From contig NZ_FNSO01000004.1 of the NCBI RefSeq assembly GCF_900105945.1, forward strand, positions 5,084,001 through 5,148,000: DNA of 64,000 nt, given 5' to 3'. Of this stretch, positions 7,882 to 15,742 are shown piece by piece. This DNA comes from Amycolatopsis tolypomycina. Lineage in GTDB: Bacteria; Actinomycetota; Actinomycetes; Mycobacteriales; Pseudonocardiaceae. The stretch's first letter is position 1. Each line of letters begins with the position of its first letter. Made by a program: the position numbers and the translations under genes. Under the pieces are notes generated by a model that was not told where the DNA came from, did no database searches, and saw only the letters and a list, made by a program, of their open reading frames with translations.

Positions 7882-8601
7882 ATGGGTGAGCTGCTCGAGG
7901 ACGAGGCACTGCGCGTCGAACGGCTGCTCGACGCGCAGGCGAAGGCGGTCGAGCTGTTCGCGGCGGTGGCCGAGCGCGGCATCCTCGCCCCGGGGGTCCG
8001 GGAGACCGAGGCGAGCGACGCGATCCGCGACCTGGCCGGTGACCTGCTGGGCATCCGCCGGTACTGGCACAAGCGGATCGTCCGGGCGGGGGTCAACACG
8101 CTGCGGCCGTACCGCGAGAACCCGCCGGACCGGGTCCTGGCCGCCGACGACATCGTGTTCGCCGACTTCGGCCCGATCTTCGAGGAGTTCGAGGCGGACT
8201 TCGGGCGGACGTTCGTGCTGGGCGACGACCCGGTCAAGCACCGGCTGCGCGACACCCTGCCGCCGGTGTTCGACGCCGGCCGCGCGTACTTCGCCGCGCG
8301 GCCGGACATCACGGGTGCCGAGTTGTACGCGCACATGGTGGCGCTGGCGCGCGAGGCGGGCTGGGAGTTCGGCGGCGAGATCGCCGGTCACCTCGTGGGG
8401 CAGTTCCCGCACGAGACGATCGACGGCGCCCGCATCGACTCCTACATCGCCCCCGGCAGCGACGGCCCGATGCGGCGGCCGGACCGCACCGGGCAGGTGT
8501 CGCACTGGATCCTCGAGGTGCACCTCGTGGACCGGGAGCTGGGCATCGGCGGGTTCTTCGAACAGCTCCTCGACATCGGGCCTGCCGCCGCGGACTCCTG
8601 A
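7882..8601 (+). CDS. M24-family metallopeptidase-like protein (aminopeptidase P fold)
   Basis: 239 residues. The sequence reads like the pita-bread domain of M24 peptidases/creatinases: an N-terminal helix (QAKAVELFAAVAERGILAPGVRETEASDAIRDLA), DIVFADFGPIFEEFEADFGRTFVLG carrying the two metal-binding Asp-type positions, HLVGQFPHET near the His ligand, and WILEVHLVD at the position of the last acidic metal ligand. It lacks the N-terminal domain of true Xaa-Pro aminopeptidases. Cytoplasmic; the natural substrate is unknown. It is transcribed away from the ATPase-like gene at 7275-7781 and ends 7 bases from the convergent azoreductase gene. Confidence 0.7.
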   Translation: MGELLEDEALRVERLLDAQAKAVELFAAVAERGILAPGVRETEASDAIRDLAGDLLGIRRYWHKRIVRAGVNTLRPYRENPPDRVLAADDIVFADFGPIFEEFEADFGRTFVLGDDPVKHRLRDTLPPVFDAGRAYFAARPDITGAELYAHMVALAREAGWEFGGEIAGHLVGQFPHETIDGARIDSYIAPGSDGPMRRPDRTGQVSHWILEVHLVDRELGIGGFFEQLLDIGPAAADS

Positions 8602-8608
8602 CCCGGCT

Positions 8609-9250
8609 TCAGACCCGGGCGGGTGCCCACAGCTCGTCGATGGCGCGTTCCGCGGCCGCGAGGCTCTCCTCGGCGAGCGGGACGAGGTCCGCCATCGGCG
8701 GCCGGACCGGCGCGAGCGTCAGCTCCGCGGTGATGAAGCGCGGCTCGAGGCCGGTCAGGGAAAGGCCGTGCGGCAGCCACGGCTGGGCGTGGTCCCAGCC
8801 CGCGCGGGGCGTGCCTTCGCCGTAGCCGCCGCCCCGGCTGGCCAGCACGACGAACTCGCGGCCGCCGAGCAGGCCGGTGTAGGTCTCCTGGTCGACGGAG
8901 AGCCCCGGGGCGATGAGGTGGTCGACCCACGTCTTGACGCTGCTCGGCGGGCCGAAGTTGTACAGCGGCAGGCCCAGCAGCACGGTGTCGGCCGCCTTCA
9001 CCTCGTTGACCACCTCGACGATCCGCGCCCAGGTCGCCGCCTGCTCCGGCGTGTGCTGATCGGGGGCCACCTGACTGGCGAGGCCGCCCGCCGCGTCGAA
9101 GTGCGGGAGCGGATCCACCCCCAGGTCGCGGTAGGTGACCGTGCCGTCGGGGTGCGCCGACCGCCACGCGGCCGCCGCCCGCGCGCTGAGCCGCCGGCTC
9201 ACCGAGGCGTCGCCCTGGATGCTCGAGTCGATGTGCAGGAGATGAGCCAT
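8609..9250 (-). CDS. azoR: FMN-dependent NADH:quinone oxidoreductase / azoreductase
   Basis: 213 residues, normal for AzoR (AcpD). The flavodoxin-like fold starts with LLHIDSSIQGDASVSRRL, the FMN phosphate-binding loop of the family, followed by GLPLYNFGPPSSVKTWVDHLI, equivalent to the P-M/L-Y-N-F motif that stacks on the flavin. AzoR proteins reduce quinones, azo and nitro compounds in two-electron steps and protect against electrophile stress. Start ATG 9250. It is divergent from a MarR regulator across 82 bases with a clear dyad, a classical redox-sensor/effector pair. Confidence 0.88.
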   Translation of the reverse strand: MAHLLHIDSSIQGDASVSRRLSARAAAAWRSAHPDGTVTYRDLGVDPLPHFDAAGGLASQVAPDQHTPEQAATWARIVEVVNEVKAADTVLLGLPLYNFGPPSSVKTWVDHLIAPGLSVDQETYTGLLGGREFVVLASRGGGYGEGTPRAGWDHAQPWLPHGLSLTGLEPRFITAELTLAPVRPPMADLVPLAEESLAAAERAIDELWAPARV

Positions 9251-9314
9251 GTCGTTAGCCGTCCATAGATCGTTGGTGTGTGACAAACTATTGATAGCAC
9301 ATCGACCATCAGTC

Positions 9315-9331
9315 TGCCCATATACTGGGCA
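9315..9331. promoter_or_regulatory. MarR operator candidate TGCCCA-N5-TGGGCA
   Basis: A perfect 6-bp inverted repeat with a 5-base TATAC spacer ends one base before the MarR ATG (9333) and includes a TATACT that could serve as a -10 element. Size and placement fit a MarR dimer site that represses its own gene and, 65 bases further, azoR. Confidence 0.55.
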
Positions 9332-9332
9332 C

Positions 9333-9803
9333 ATGACCTCGCTCCCGGTCGTCAACCAGCCCCCGCACCGCTGCGGCGCGCTGGTCGACCACCTCGCGCG
9401 CCGGCTGCGGCTGCGCAGCGAGTCGGTGCTGGCCCCGCTCGGCCTGCGGCCGCGCCACCTGATCGCCCTCACCGTGCTGCGCGACGCCGGCGGCAGCTCG
9501 CAGCAGGACCTGGCGAAGATCCTCGAGATGGACAGCACGAACGTGGTCACCCTGCTCAACGAGCTGGAGACCGAGAACCTGATCGAGCGCCGCCGGTCAC
9601 CCGCCGACCGAAGGCGTCACCTGGTCGAGCTGACCGACGTCGGCGCGAAGCTGCTGGCGCGCGCCGAATTCGCGCTGGCCGCGGTCGAGGACGAGGTGTT
9701 CAGCGGGTTGAGCGACGAGCAGCGGGAGACGCTCTACACGCTGTTGCAGCAGGCGAGCAGCAAGACGGCCGTGGAGGCCTGCCGGGAGACGCGGCCCTGC
9801 TGA
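9333..9803 (+). CDS. MarR-family regulator, possible thiol redox sensor
   Basis: 156 residues. The winged helix-turn-helix is at about residues 50-110 (SSQQDLAKILEMDSTNVVTLLNELE, then the wing ERRRSPADRRRHLVELTDVG). It contains three Cys residues: C14 in the N-terminal helix and C150 and C156 at the very C-terminus. Two-Cys OhrR proteins, also MarR members, use an N-terminal reactive Cys near position 15 paired with a C-terminal Cys of the partner subunit, so a similar switch is plausible here (inference). Divergent from azoR with an operator-like dyad in between, it probably represses azoR until quinone or peroxide stress. Confidence 0.82.
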   Translation: MTSLPVVNQPPHRCGALVDHLARRLRLRSESVLAPLGLRPRHLIALTVLRDAGGSSQQDLAKILEMDSTNVVTLLNELETENLIERRRSPADRRRHLVELTDVGAKLLARAEFALAAVEDEVFSGLSDEQRETLYTLLQQASSKTAVEACRETRPC

Positions 9804-9807
9804 GCCG

Positions 9808-10419
9808 TCAGGCGCCGGCGATGTCCTTCGCCAGCTGCTGTGCTTCCGGCATGGTGAACTTCCCGGTGATCTGGGTGACGCCGTCGGTGATGGCGGACTG
9901 GATCTGCGGCGCGGTGAGGACCCGGCTCCGCACGACCATCGCGACCTGCTTGCCGACGTTGCCCCCGGTCCACTCCGCCCAGGTCCGCGCCCCGGCGGCG
10001 GTGAAGTTCAAGGCCACGAGGGCGCTTCCGGTCGCCGGGTCGAGCCGGGCCTCCACCCAGCCGACGTCCGCGCCGCTGAGGAAGGCCGGGCCGAGGACGT
10101 ACCGCGCGCCCTGCGTCGGGTCGCAGCTGACCAGCGGGAGGGCGGGGTCGTCACGGCCGTCGAGGGCGTCCGGCGTGCCCGGCTCGCAGTCGAGTGCGCG
10201 CGCCGCGGCCTCCTGCGTGGCGGGGTCCGTGCTCTGCCGCTGCCCCGGCGCGCCGGCCGGCGGCCCGGGCGGCAGCTCGGTCAGCACCGGGCGGAACCGC
10301 AGCCGCGTCGCGTCCTTCACGACGAATCCGTCCGCGGAAGCTCGGCCGGGCACCTCGGCCTGGCACCCGGCGAGGACGAGAGCGGCGACAGCCGCGAGGA
10401 GGATCCGCACAGGAGTCAT
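9808..10419 (-). CDS. Lipoprotein with SecD P1-head-like domain
   Basis: 203 residues. The N-terminus MTPVRILLAAVAALVLAGC is a lipoprotein signal with the lipid-modified Cys at 19. The C-terminal half reads VALNFTAAGARTWAEWTGGNVGKQ, then SRVLTAPQIQSAITDGVTQITGKFT, closely resembling the first periplasmic (P1) head subdomain of SecD, which in the translocase contacts emerging proteins. No SecD membrane helices are present, so this is a stand-alone outer-face version, presumably anchored to the membrane. The ATG overlaps the TGA of the preceding CPBP gene by ATGA, so the two are translationally coupled. Role unknown; possibly an extracytoplasmic chaperone (inference). Confidence 0.72.
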   Translation of the reverse strand: MTPVRILLAAVAALVLAGCQAEVPGRASADGFVVKDATRLRFRPVLTELPPGPPAGAPGQRQSTDPATQEAAARALDCEPGTPDALDGRDDPALPLVSCDPTQGARYVLGPAFLSGADVGWVEARLDPATGSALVALNFTAAGARTWAEWTGGNVGKQVAMVVRSRVLTAPQIQSAITDGVTQITGKFTMPEAQQLAKDIAGA

Positions 10420-11030
10420 CCTGGCGTGCCCACACCGGGCGAGTCGAGCGTTTCGGGCGGGAAGAGGCGCGGCATGAACGCCAGCATCAGCGCCGACCAC
10501 ACCACGTGCGTCAGCAGCGGCGCCTGCACCCCGCCCGACCGGCCGCGCTGCCACGCGAACAGCGTGCCCATCACCGCCGAGGCCAGCACCAGCGCGGGAT
10601 TCCGGGTCGCCGTCGTGGAAAGCACGTACACCGCCGTGGAAACCCTCGCGCCCGACGCGTCGTAGAGCGCGCCGCGGAAGAACACCTCTTCCGCCGCGCC
10701 CGTGAGCAACGTCGTCGCCGCCACCGTGGCCGTCGGCCCGCGGTGGGCGTGGTCGAGCACGCCGGTGATCGCCCGGCGCAGCGGCGGGATGCGGCGGGCC
10801 ACCAGCGCGCACCCGTGGAACACGCCGAACGCGGCGGCGCCCGCGGCCACCGGCTGGACGACGTCCCGGCGGCCCCGCGGCACCGGTCCGGCCGCCCGGG
10901 CCCCGGCGAGCCACGTCGCCGCGACCGACGCCGTGAGCGCGTGGAACCGGCGTGATCCGGGGCGGCTGGCCAGTGACGCGCCGAGCAGCCCGGACCCGGC
11001 GGCGGTCACCGCGGCGAGGACCGGCTTCAC
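10416..11030 (-). CDS. CPBP-family intramembrane metalloprotease
   Basis: 204 residues from GTG 11030, which overlaps the TGA of the upstream gene (GTGA). Several hydrophobic helices are visible. Motif 1 is GAAEEVFFRGALY, the E-E-x-x-x-R signature of CPBP (Abi/Rce1-like) proteases; later His residues (FHGC, LTHVVWSALM) supply the other metal ligands expected in motifs 2-4. CPBP proteases cut within the membrane, and some act in peptide immunity or sigma-factor control. It is the middle gene of a three-gene unit with 4-base overlaps (NAD-binding protein, CPBP, SecD-like lipoprotein), so the three are likely to be made together. Confidence 0.8.
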   Translation of the reverse strand: MKPVLAAVTAAGSGLLGASLASRPGSRRFHALTASVAATWLAGARAAGPVPRGRRDVVQPVAAGAAAFGVFHGCALVARRIPPLRRAITGVLDHAHRGPTATVAATTLLTGAAEEVFFRGALYDASGARVSTAVYVLSTTATRNPALVLASAVMGTLFAWQRGRSGGVQAPLLTHVVWSALMLAFMPRLFPPETLDSPGVGTPG

Positions 11031-11917
11031 GCCGGCCGCCTGCTCTTCGCCCGCTCGCCGAGTGCCTGCAGAACCGCTTCGTCGTACCCCATCGGCTCGA
11101 ACTCGACGATCCGGCGGATCGCGTCGTCGCGGACGACGACCTCGTTGGTCATCGAGTCGATCAGCGCCCGGCCGGTGGTGACGTCGATGTCCGTCACCAG
11201 CGAAAGCCAGTACGACGACAGGCGCGGCGACAGCAGCGGCACCGGCAGGATGAGCAACGGCCTGCCCTCGATCGCCGCCACCCGCTGCAGCATGTCCCGG
11301 TACGCCAGCACTTCCGGGCCGCCGATGTCGAACGTCCGCCCGGCGGCCTCCGGGTGGTCGAGGACGCCGACCAGGTAGCGGACGACGTCGGCGACGGCGA
11401 TCGGCTGGGTGCGCGTGTCCACCCAGCGCGGGGTCACCATCGCCGGCAGGTGCTCGACCAGCTGCCGGGTGAGCTCCCACGACGTGCCGCCGTGGCCGAT
11501 CACGATGCCGGCGCGCAGCACCGTCACCGGCACGCCGGTCTCCCCCAGCAGCCGCTCGACCTCGCGGCGGCTGGCCAGGTGCTCCGACAGCGCATCGTCG
11601 TCGTCGCCGAGCCCGCCGAGGTAGACGATCCGGCGCAGGCCCGCTCCGGCTCTCGCGAAGGCCCGCGCGGCGTCGGCGTCACGGCGCTTGAAGTCCGCAC
11701 TGTCGAGTGAATGCACGAGGTAGTAGGCGGCTTCGACGCCCTTGAGCGCGTCACGCAGGGAACCGACGTCGGCGACGTCGCCGCGGACGGCTTTCCCGGC
11801 GCCACGGTACTTCGCGGGGTGGCGGGTCATCGCGAGCACCTCGTGGCCGGCCGCCTCCAGCGCCGGGCACAGGCGGCTGCCGACGAACCCCGACGCCCCC
11901 GCCACCAGCACCCGCAT
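11027..11917 (-). CDS. Atypical SDR / NAD(P)-binding protein (YbjT-like)
   Basis: 296 residues. It starts MRVLVAGASGFVGSRLCPAL, the G-x-x-G-x-x-G dinucleotide loop of extended/atypical SDRs, and continues with a DVADVGSLRDALKGVEAAYYLVHSL segment and a late substrate region. The catalytic Y-x-x-x-K is not obvious, as in the YbjT/NmrA-like group that bind NAD(P) as epimerase-like or electron-transfer proteins. First gene of the overlapping operon with CPBP and the SecD-like lipoprotein. The substrate is unknown; relatives work on ubiquinone/complex I accessory roles or sugar nucleotides, none of which can be chosen here. Confidence 0.8.
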   Translation of the reverse strand: MRVLVAGASGFVGSRLCPALEAAGHEVLAMTRHPAKYRGAGKAVRGDVADVGSLRDALKGVEAAYYLVHSLDSADFKRRDADAARAFARAGAGLRRIVYLGGLGDDDDALSEHLASRREVERLLGETGVPVTVLRAGIVIGHGGTSWELTRQLVEHLPAMVTPRWVDTRTQPIAVADVVRYLVGVLDHPEAAGRTFDIGGPEVLAYRDMLQRVAAIEGRPLLILPVPLLSPRLSSYWLSLVTDIDVTTGRALIDSMTNEVVVRDDAIRRIVEFEPMGYDEAVLQALGERAKSRRPA

Positions 11918-11927
11918 GCCCGCGACG

Positions 11928-12842
11928 TTAGCCGGGAAGGTCGGTGCGCGCAGATCTTCCGCCGCCGGCGAAGCAGACCGCGGCGACGACTCCCGCGCAC
12001 CCGATCAGCTGCGCCCACCCGGGCGTCTCGCCGAGCAGGCCGATGCCGAGCAGCACGGCGCCGACCGGCTGCAGCAGCATCAGCGTCGCCCCGGTGGTGG
12101 CGGACATCCGCGGCAGTGCGGCGGAGATGAGCAGCCAGCCCGCCAGCTGGCCGATCCCGGCCAGCGCGAGCAGCCAGCCGAGCTCCGGCCAGCCCGGCGT
12201 CAGGTCGAGCGTGCCGGTCGGGACGCCGAGCACGACCGCGACCACCCCGGCGGACACCGTGGCCAGCACCAGCGAGTGCGCCTGCGTGCCGGTGCGGCCG
12301 CTGAGCCGGATCAGGAAGAGGTAACCGGCGTACCCGGCGCCGGCGAGCAGGGCCGCGACGGCGCCGGTGACCGGGTCCGGGCCGAACGAGCCGGTGCCGG
12401 CGAACCCGCCGGCCAGCACGATCCCGCCGAGCAGCACGGGCACCGCGGCGAGGAACCGCTTCGACGGCCGTTCGGCCAGGAACGCGAACGCCAGCAGCGG
12501 CACGATCACCACCTGCACGGCGAGGAGCACGGTCGCGATACCGGCGCCGACCCGCGGGATCGCCTCGCCCCAGAGCACGAAGTCCAGGCCGAGTCCGGCG
12601 CCGGCCAGCAGCGGGAAGAGCACGCGGCGACGGGACACCGGGCTCCGGCGCCGTTCCCTCCCGGCGAGCAGGAGCAGCACCGGCAGCGCGAACAGGCAGC
12701 GCCAGAACGCGCTCGTGCTGCCGCTGACGTGCGAAACCTTGATGAAAACCGACGACAGCGAGATGCAGAAGCTGCCGAGCGCGGCGAGCAGCCGCGGGTC
12801 GAAGCGGTGGGTGGACGTCGGCGCGGGGACGGTCGTGAGCAC
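11928..12842 (-). CDS. EamA-family (DMT) exporter
   Basis: 304 residues from GTG 12842, with two EamA repeats of five helices each, giving about ten membrane segments. The second repeat starts around residue 150 (GAVAALLAGAGYAGYLFLIRLSGR). The end of each repeat shows the family's conserved Pro/Glu pattern (LAFAFLAERPSKRFLAAVPVLLGG and GAVLLGIGLLGETPGWAQLIGC). Such proteins typically export amino acids or small metabolites. It is divergent from a LysR gene across 73 bases, a common arrangement in which the LysR senses the exported compound. The RBS-like GGAG is close to the start, so the exact first codon is uncertain. Confidence 0.82.
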   Translation of the reverse strand: MLTTVPAPTSTHRFDPRLLAALGSFCISLSSVFIKVSHVSGSTSAFWRCLFALPVLLLLAGRERRRSPVSRRRVLFPLLAGAGLGLDFVLWGEAIPRVGAGIATVLLAVQVVIVPLLAFAFLAERPSKRFLAAVPVLLGGIVLAGGFAGTGSFGPDPVTGAVAALLAGAGYAGYLFLIRLSGRTGTQAHSLVLATVSAGVVAVVLGVPTGTLDLTPGWPELGWLLALAGIGQLAGWLLISAALPRMSATTGATLMLLQPVGAVLLGIGLLGETPGWAQLIGCAGVVAAVCFAGGGRSARTDLPG

Positions 12843-12915
12843 ATCTCCAGCGTGCGAGCGCCGACTGTCAAGAACAAGCGAATGTTTCTGCCTGGAACCC
12901 GGTAGCATTCCTACC

Positions 12916-13839
12916 GTGTTCGGACTCGAGCGGATGCGGGCGCTGCACGCCGTCGCGACCCACGGCTCGGTCGCCGCGGCGGCCGGCGCCCTGCACGTCA
13001 CGCCGTCCGGGGTGTCGCAGCAGCTGGCGAAGCTGGAGCGGGAGGCCGGCCAGCCACTGCTGGAGCCGCGCGGGCGCGGCGTCCGGCTGACGAAGGCGGG
13101 CCAGGTGCTGGCCGGGCACGCGGAGCGGATCCTCGCCCAGGTCGCCGCGGCGAAGGCGGACCTGGAGCTGCTGCGCGAGGACGTCATCGGGCCGCTGCGG
13201 ATCGGCGCGATCCCGACGACGGTGCACGCGCTGCTGCCGCCCGCGCTGGCCGCCCTCGCCGCCCAGCACCCGCGGCTGGCGGTGACCCTGCACGAGGGCG
13301 AGGCCGAGCAGACGATGCCCCGCGTGCTGGCAGGCGACCTCGACGTCGCCGTGCTGGAGAGCTGGAACGACCGCCCGACGGTGCTCCCGCCGTCGACGAC
13401 GCGGATCGAGCTGTTCTCCGACGTCGCCGACCTCGCCCTGCCCGCCGGGCACCGGCTGGCCCACCGCAAGGCGGTCGATCTGTCCGAAGTGGACGACCTG
13501 CCGTGGATCGGCTGGAGCGCCGGGTCCGGCTGTTACGAGTGGCTGGTGCAGGTGCTGCGCAAGCAGCGGCTGGAGCCGCGGATCAGCTGCACCGTCGGCG
13601 GGTACCCGACCCAGCTGGCCCTGGTGGCCGGCAACGTCGGCGCGGCGCTGGTGCCCCGGCTGGCCCGCGACCGGCTGCCCGACGGCGTCCGCATCCTGAC
13701 CACGCGCCCGGCGCTGACTCGCACGATCCACGCGATCTGCCGGGCCGGCGAGGAGGACCGCGGGGCCGTGCGGGCGTGCCTGGACGCGTTGCGGGCCGCG
13801 TCGGCGCGGTTCGAGAGCGCGGGACGGGTCACCGGCTGA
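12916..13839 (+). CDS. LysR-family regulator paired with EamA exporter
   Basis: 307 residues from GTG 12916. N-terminal winged helix-turn-helix (residues 1-60: MRALHAVATHGSVAAAAGALHVTPSGVSQQLAKLE) followed by the periplasmic-binding-type effector domain (LRIGAIPTTVHALLPPALAAL...). The intergenic stretch to the EamA gene contains GAATG at 12880-12884 and CATTC at 12906-12910 as an inverted repeat, a plausible LysR site. It probably activates the divergent exporter gene when its substrate accumulates (inference). Its last codons overlap the convergent LysR gene by 11 bases. Confidence 0.85.
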   Translation: MFGLERMRALHAVATHGSVAAAAGALHVTPSGVSQQLAKLEREAGQPLLEPRGRGVRLTKAGQVLAGHAERILAQVAAAKADLELLREDVIGPLRIGAIPTTVHALLPPALAALAAQHPRLAVTLHEGEAEQTMPRVLAGDLDVAVLESWNDRPTVLPPSTTRIELFSDVADLALPAGHRLAHRKAVDLSEVDDLPWIGWSAGSGCYEWLVQVLRKQRLEPRISCTVGGYPTQLALVAGNVGAALVPRLARDRLPDGVRILTTRPALTRTIHAICRAGEEDRGAVRACLDALRAASARFESAGRVTG

Positions 13840-14704
13840 GCCGCGCCACCATCTCGGTCACCAGCGTTCCCGGCCGCCGGTGGTGCACCAGGAAGATCTC
13901 CCGCGCCGGCCGCGCGTCCGCCGCGTCACGCACCTCGACGCGTTCCGGGCCCACCCGGTCGAGCACGCTCTCCGGCACGAACGCGATGCCCAGCCCGGCC
14001 TCGACCAGCGCCACGATCACCTGGTAGTCCCGGGTTTCGTACGCCACCCGCAGCCGGACGCCCGCAGTGCCGGCGAGCTCCTCCAGGCAGGCGCGGTTGG
14101 GCACGCCGGGGCTGCCGGAAATCCAGTCCTCCGCGGCCAGCTCCCGCAGCGTGAGCCGGCGGGCGCGGGCCTTCGGGTGGCCCTGCGGCAGGATCAGCCG
14201 GAAGCGTTCCGAGCGCAGCAGCGTGCGTTCGAGACCGCGCGGGTCCGGCAGCGGCGCGCCGGGATAGCGGTGGGTGATCAGCAGGTCGAGGTCGCGGGAG
14301 CTGACCAGGCCGTACCCGTCGGGCGGCTCGAGGTCCAGCAGCCGCAGCGCCACCCCGGGGTGGTCGCGGCGGAACTCGGCGAGCGCGGCAGGCACCAGGG
14401 TCATGCCCGCGCTCGCGAACGTGCCCACCGTCAGCTCCTCGTCGAGCAGCGCCCGGACCGTCCGCTCGGCCAAGCGCAGCTCCCCGACGATCGCCTCGGC
14501 GTGGACGAGCAGCGCCTCCCCGGCCGGGGTGAGCGTGACGCCGCGGGCGTGGCGGTGCAGCAGGCGGGCGCCGACGTCGCGTTCCAGCTTGGCCACCTGC
14601 TGCGAGACGGCGGACGGCGTGAAGGAAAGCGCCTGGGCGGCCGCGGCGATCGAGCCGGCGTGCGCGACCTCGGCCAGCACGGCCAGGCGGTGGGCGTCGA
14701 GCAC
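13829..14704 (-). CDS. LysR-family regulator paired with dehydratase gene
   Basis: 291 residues. The helix-turn-helix is at residues 1-60 (MLDAHRLAVLAEVAHAGSIAAAAQALSFTPSAVSQQVAKLE), with an effector-binding domain from about 90 (ELTVGTFASAGMTLVPAALAEF). It is divergent from the threonine/serine dehydratase-type gene; the 84 bases between them contain TTAAGCGTCGCTAA at 14719-14732, an imperfect dyad close to the LysR ATG. By the usual LysR logic it controls that gene and itself. It shares a helix-turn-helix very similar to its convergent neighbour at 12916, suggesting related paralogues. Confidence 0.85.
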   Translation of the reverse strand: MLDAHRLAVLAEVAHAGSIAAAAQALSFTPSAVSQQVAKLERDVGARLLHRHARGVTLTPAGEALLVHAEAIVGELRLAERTVRALLDEELTVGTFASAGMTLVPAALAEFRRDHPGVALRLLDLEPPDGYGLVSSRDLDLLITHRYPGAPLPDPRGLERTLLRSERFRLILPQGHPKARARRLTLRELAAEDWISGSPGVPNRACLEELAGTAGVRLRVAYETRDYQVIVALVEAGLGIAFVPESVLDRVGPERVEVRDAADARPAREIFLVHHRRPGTLVTEMVARLSR

Positions 14705-14788
14705 GGCAACCTCCAGCCTTAAGCGTCGCTAACGCCAGCATAGGAGACGTCACTGGTGCTTACGGCCGACCCCGCGCATGCTGGGGAC

Positions 14789-15742
14789 ATGATCAGCACT
14801 GCGGATGTCGAACGGGCGGCCGCGCGCATCGAGGGCCGGGTCCGCCGGACGCCGGTGCTCGCCGCGGACGAGGGCGTGTGGTTCAAGCTGGAACACCTGC
14901 AGCACACGGGATCGTTCAAGGCCAGGGGCGCGTTCAACCGGATCATCGCCTCGGGCGAGCAGACCGGCGTGGTGGCCGCTTCGGGCGGCAACGCCGGTCT
15001 CGCCGTCGCCTACGCCGCCCGCGAATTCGGCCTGCCGGCCCGGGTGTACGTCCCGGCGACCGCGCCCGCGGTGAAGGTCGCGAAGCTGCGGCAGCTCGGC
15101 GCGGCGGTGGAGCTGGTCGGCGAGAAGTACGCCGACGCCTACGACGCGGCCGTGAAGCACGCCGCGGACACCGGCGAGCTCTTCTGCCACGCCTACGACC
15201 AGCCGGACATCTGCGCCGGGCAGGGCACGCTCGGCCTGGAACTGCTGGCGCAGGCCGGCGACCTGGACACGATCCTCGTCGCGGTCGGCGGGGGCGGGTT
15301 GCTGGCCGGGGTCGCCGCCGCGGTCGAAGGCCGGGCGCGCGTGGTCGGCGTCGAGCCGCGCACGATCCCGACGCTGCACGCGGCGCTGGCCGCCGGCGAG
15401 CCGGTCGCGGTCGACGTCTCGGGCGTCGCCGCCGACTCCCTCGGCGCGACCCGGCTCGGCGACATCGCCTTCGCGGTCGCCACCCGCACGGACGCGGGGT
15501 CGGTGCTGGTGGACGACACCGCGATCGTCGAGGCCAGGGCTGCGTTGTGGGACCACTACCGCCTCGCCGTCGAACCCGGTGGCGCGACGGCGTTCGCCGC
15601 GCTGCGCTCCGGCGCCTACCGGCCCGCGCCGGGCGAGCGGGTCGCCGTCCTGCTCTGCGGGGCCAACACCGACCCGGCGACGCTCACTTCCCCGACAGCA
15701 GCGCCACCACCGGGGCGAAGTCCTCGAGAAACGCGCCGTTGA
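14789..15742 (+). CDS. Threonine/serine dehydratase-type PLP enzyme
   Basis: 317 residues. The fold-type II PLP signatures are clear: FKLEHLQHTGSFKARGAFN contains the Schiff-base Lys, ASGGNAGLAVAYAA binds the substrate carboxylate, and VAVGGGGLLAGVAAAVEG is the glycine loop holding the PLP phosphate. It lacks the C-terminal ACT domain of biosynthetic IlvA, as in catabolic enzymes that deaminate threonine or serine to 2-oxo acids. The ATG at 14789 was chosen over an upstream one at 14756 because similarity begins at ISTADVERA. The last about 20 codons (after CGANTDPATL) look like read-through and overlap the convergent oxidoreductase gene by 59 bases, which may indicate a lost stop codon. Confidence 0.83.
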   Translation: MISTADVERAAARIEGRVRRTPVLAADEGVWFKLEHLQHTGSFKARGAFNRIIASGEQTGVVAASGGNAGLAVAYAAREFGLPARVYVPATAPAVKVAKLRQLGAAVELVGEKYADAYDAAVKHAADTGELFCHAYDQPDICAGQGTLGLELLAQAGDLDTILVAVGGGGLLAGVAAAVEGRARVVGVEPRTIPTLHAALAAGEPVAVDVSGVAADSLGATRLGDIAFAVATRTDAGSVLVDDTAIVEARAALWDHYRLAVEPGGATAFAALRSGAYRPAPGERVAVLLCGANTDPATLTSPTAAPPPGRSPRETRR

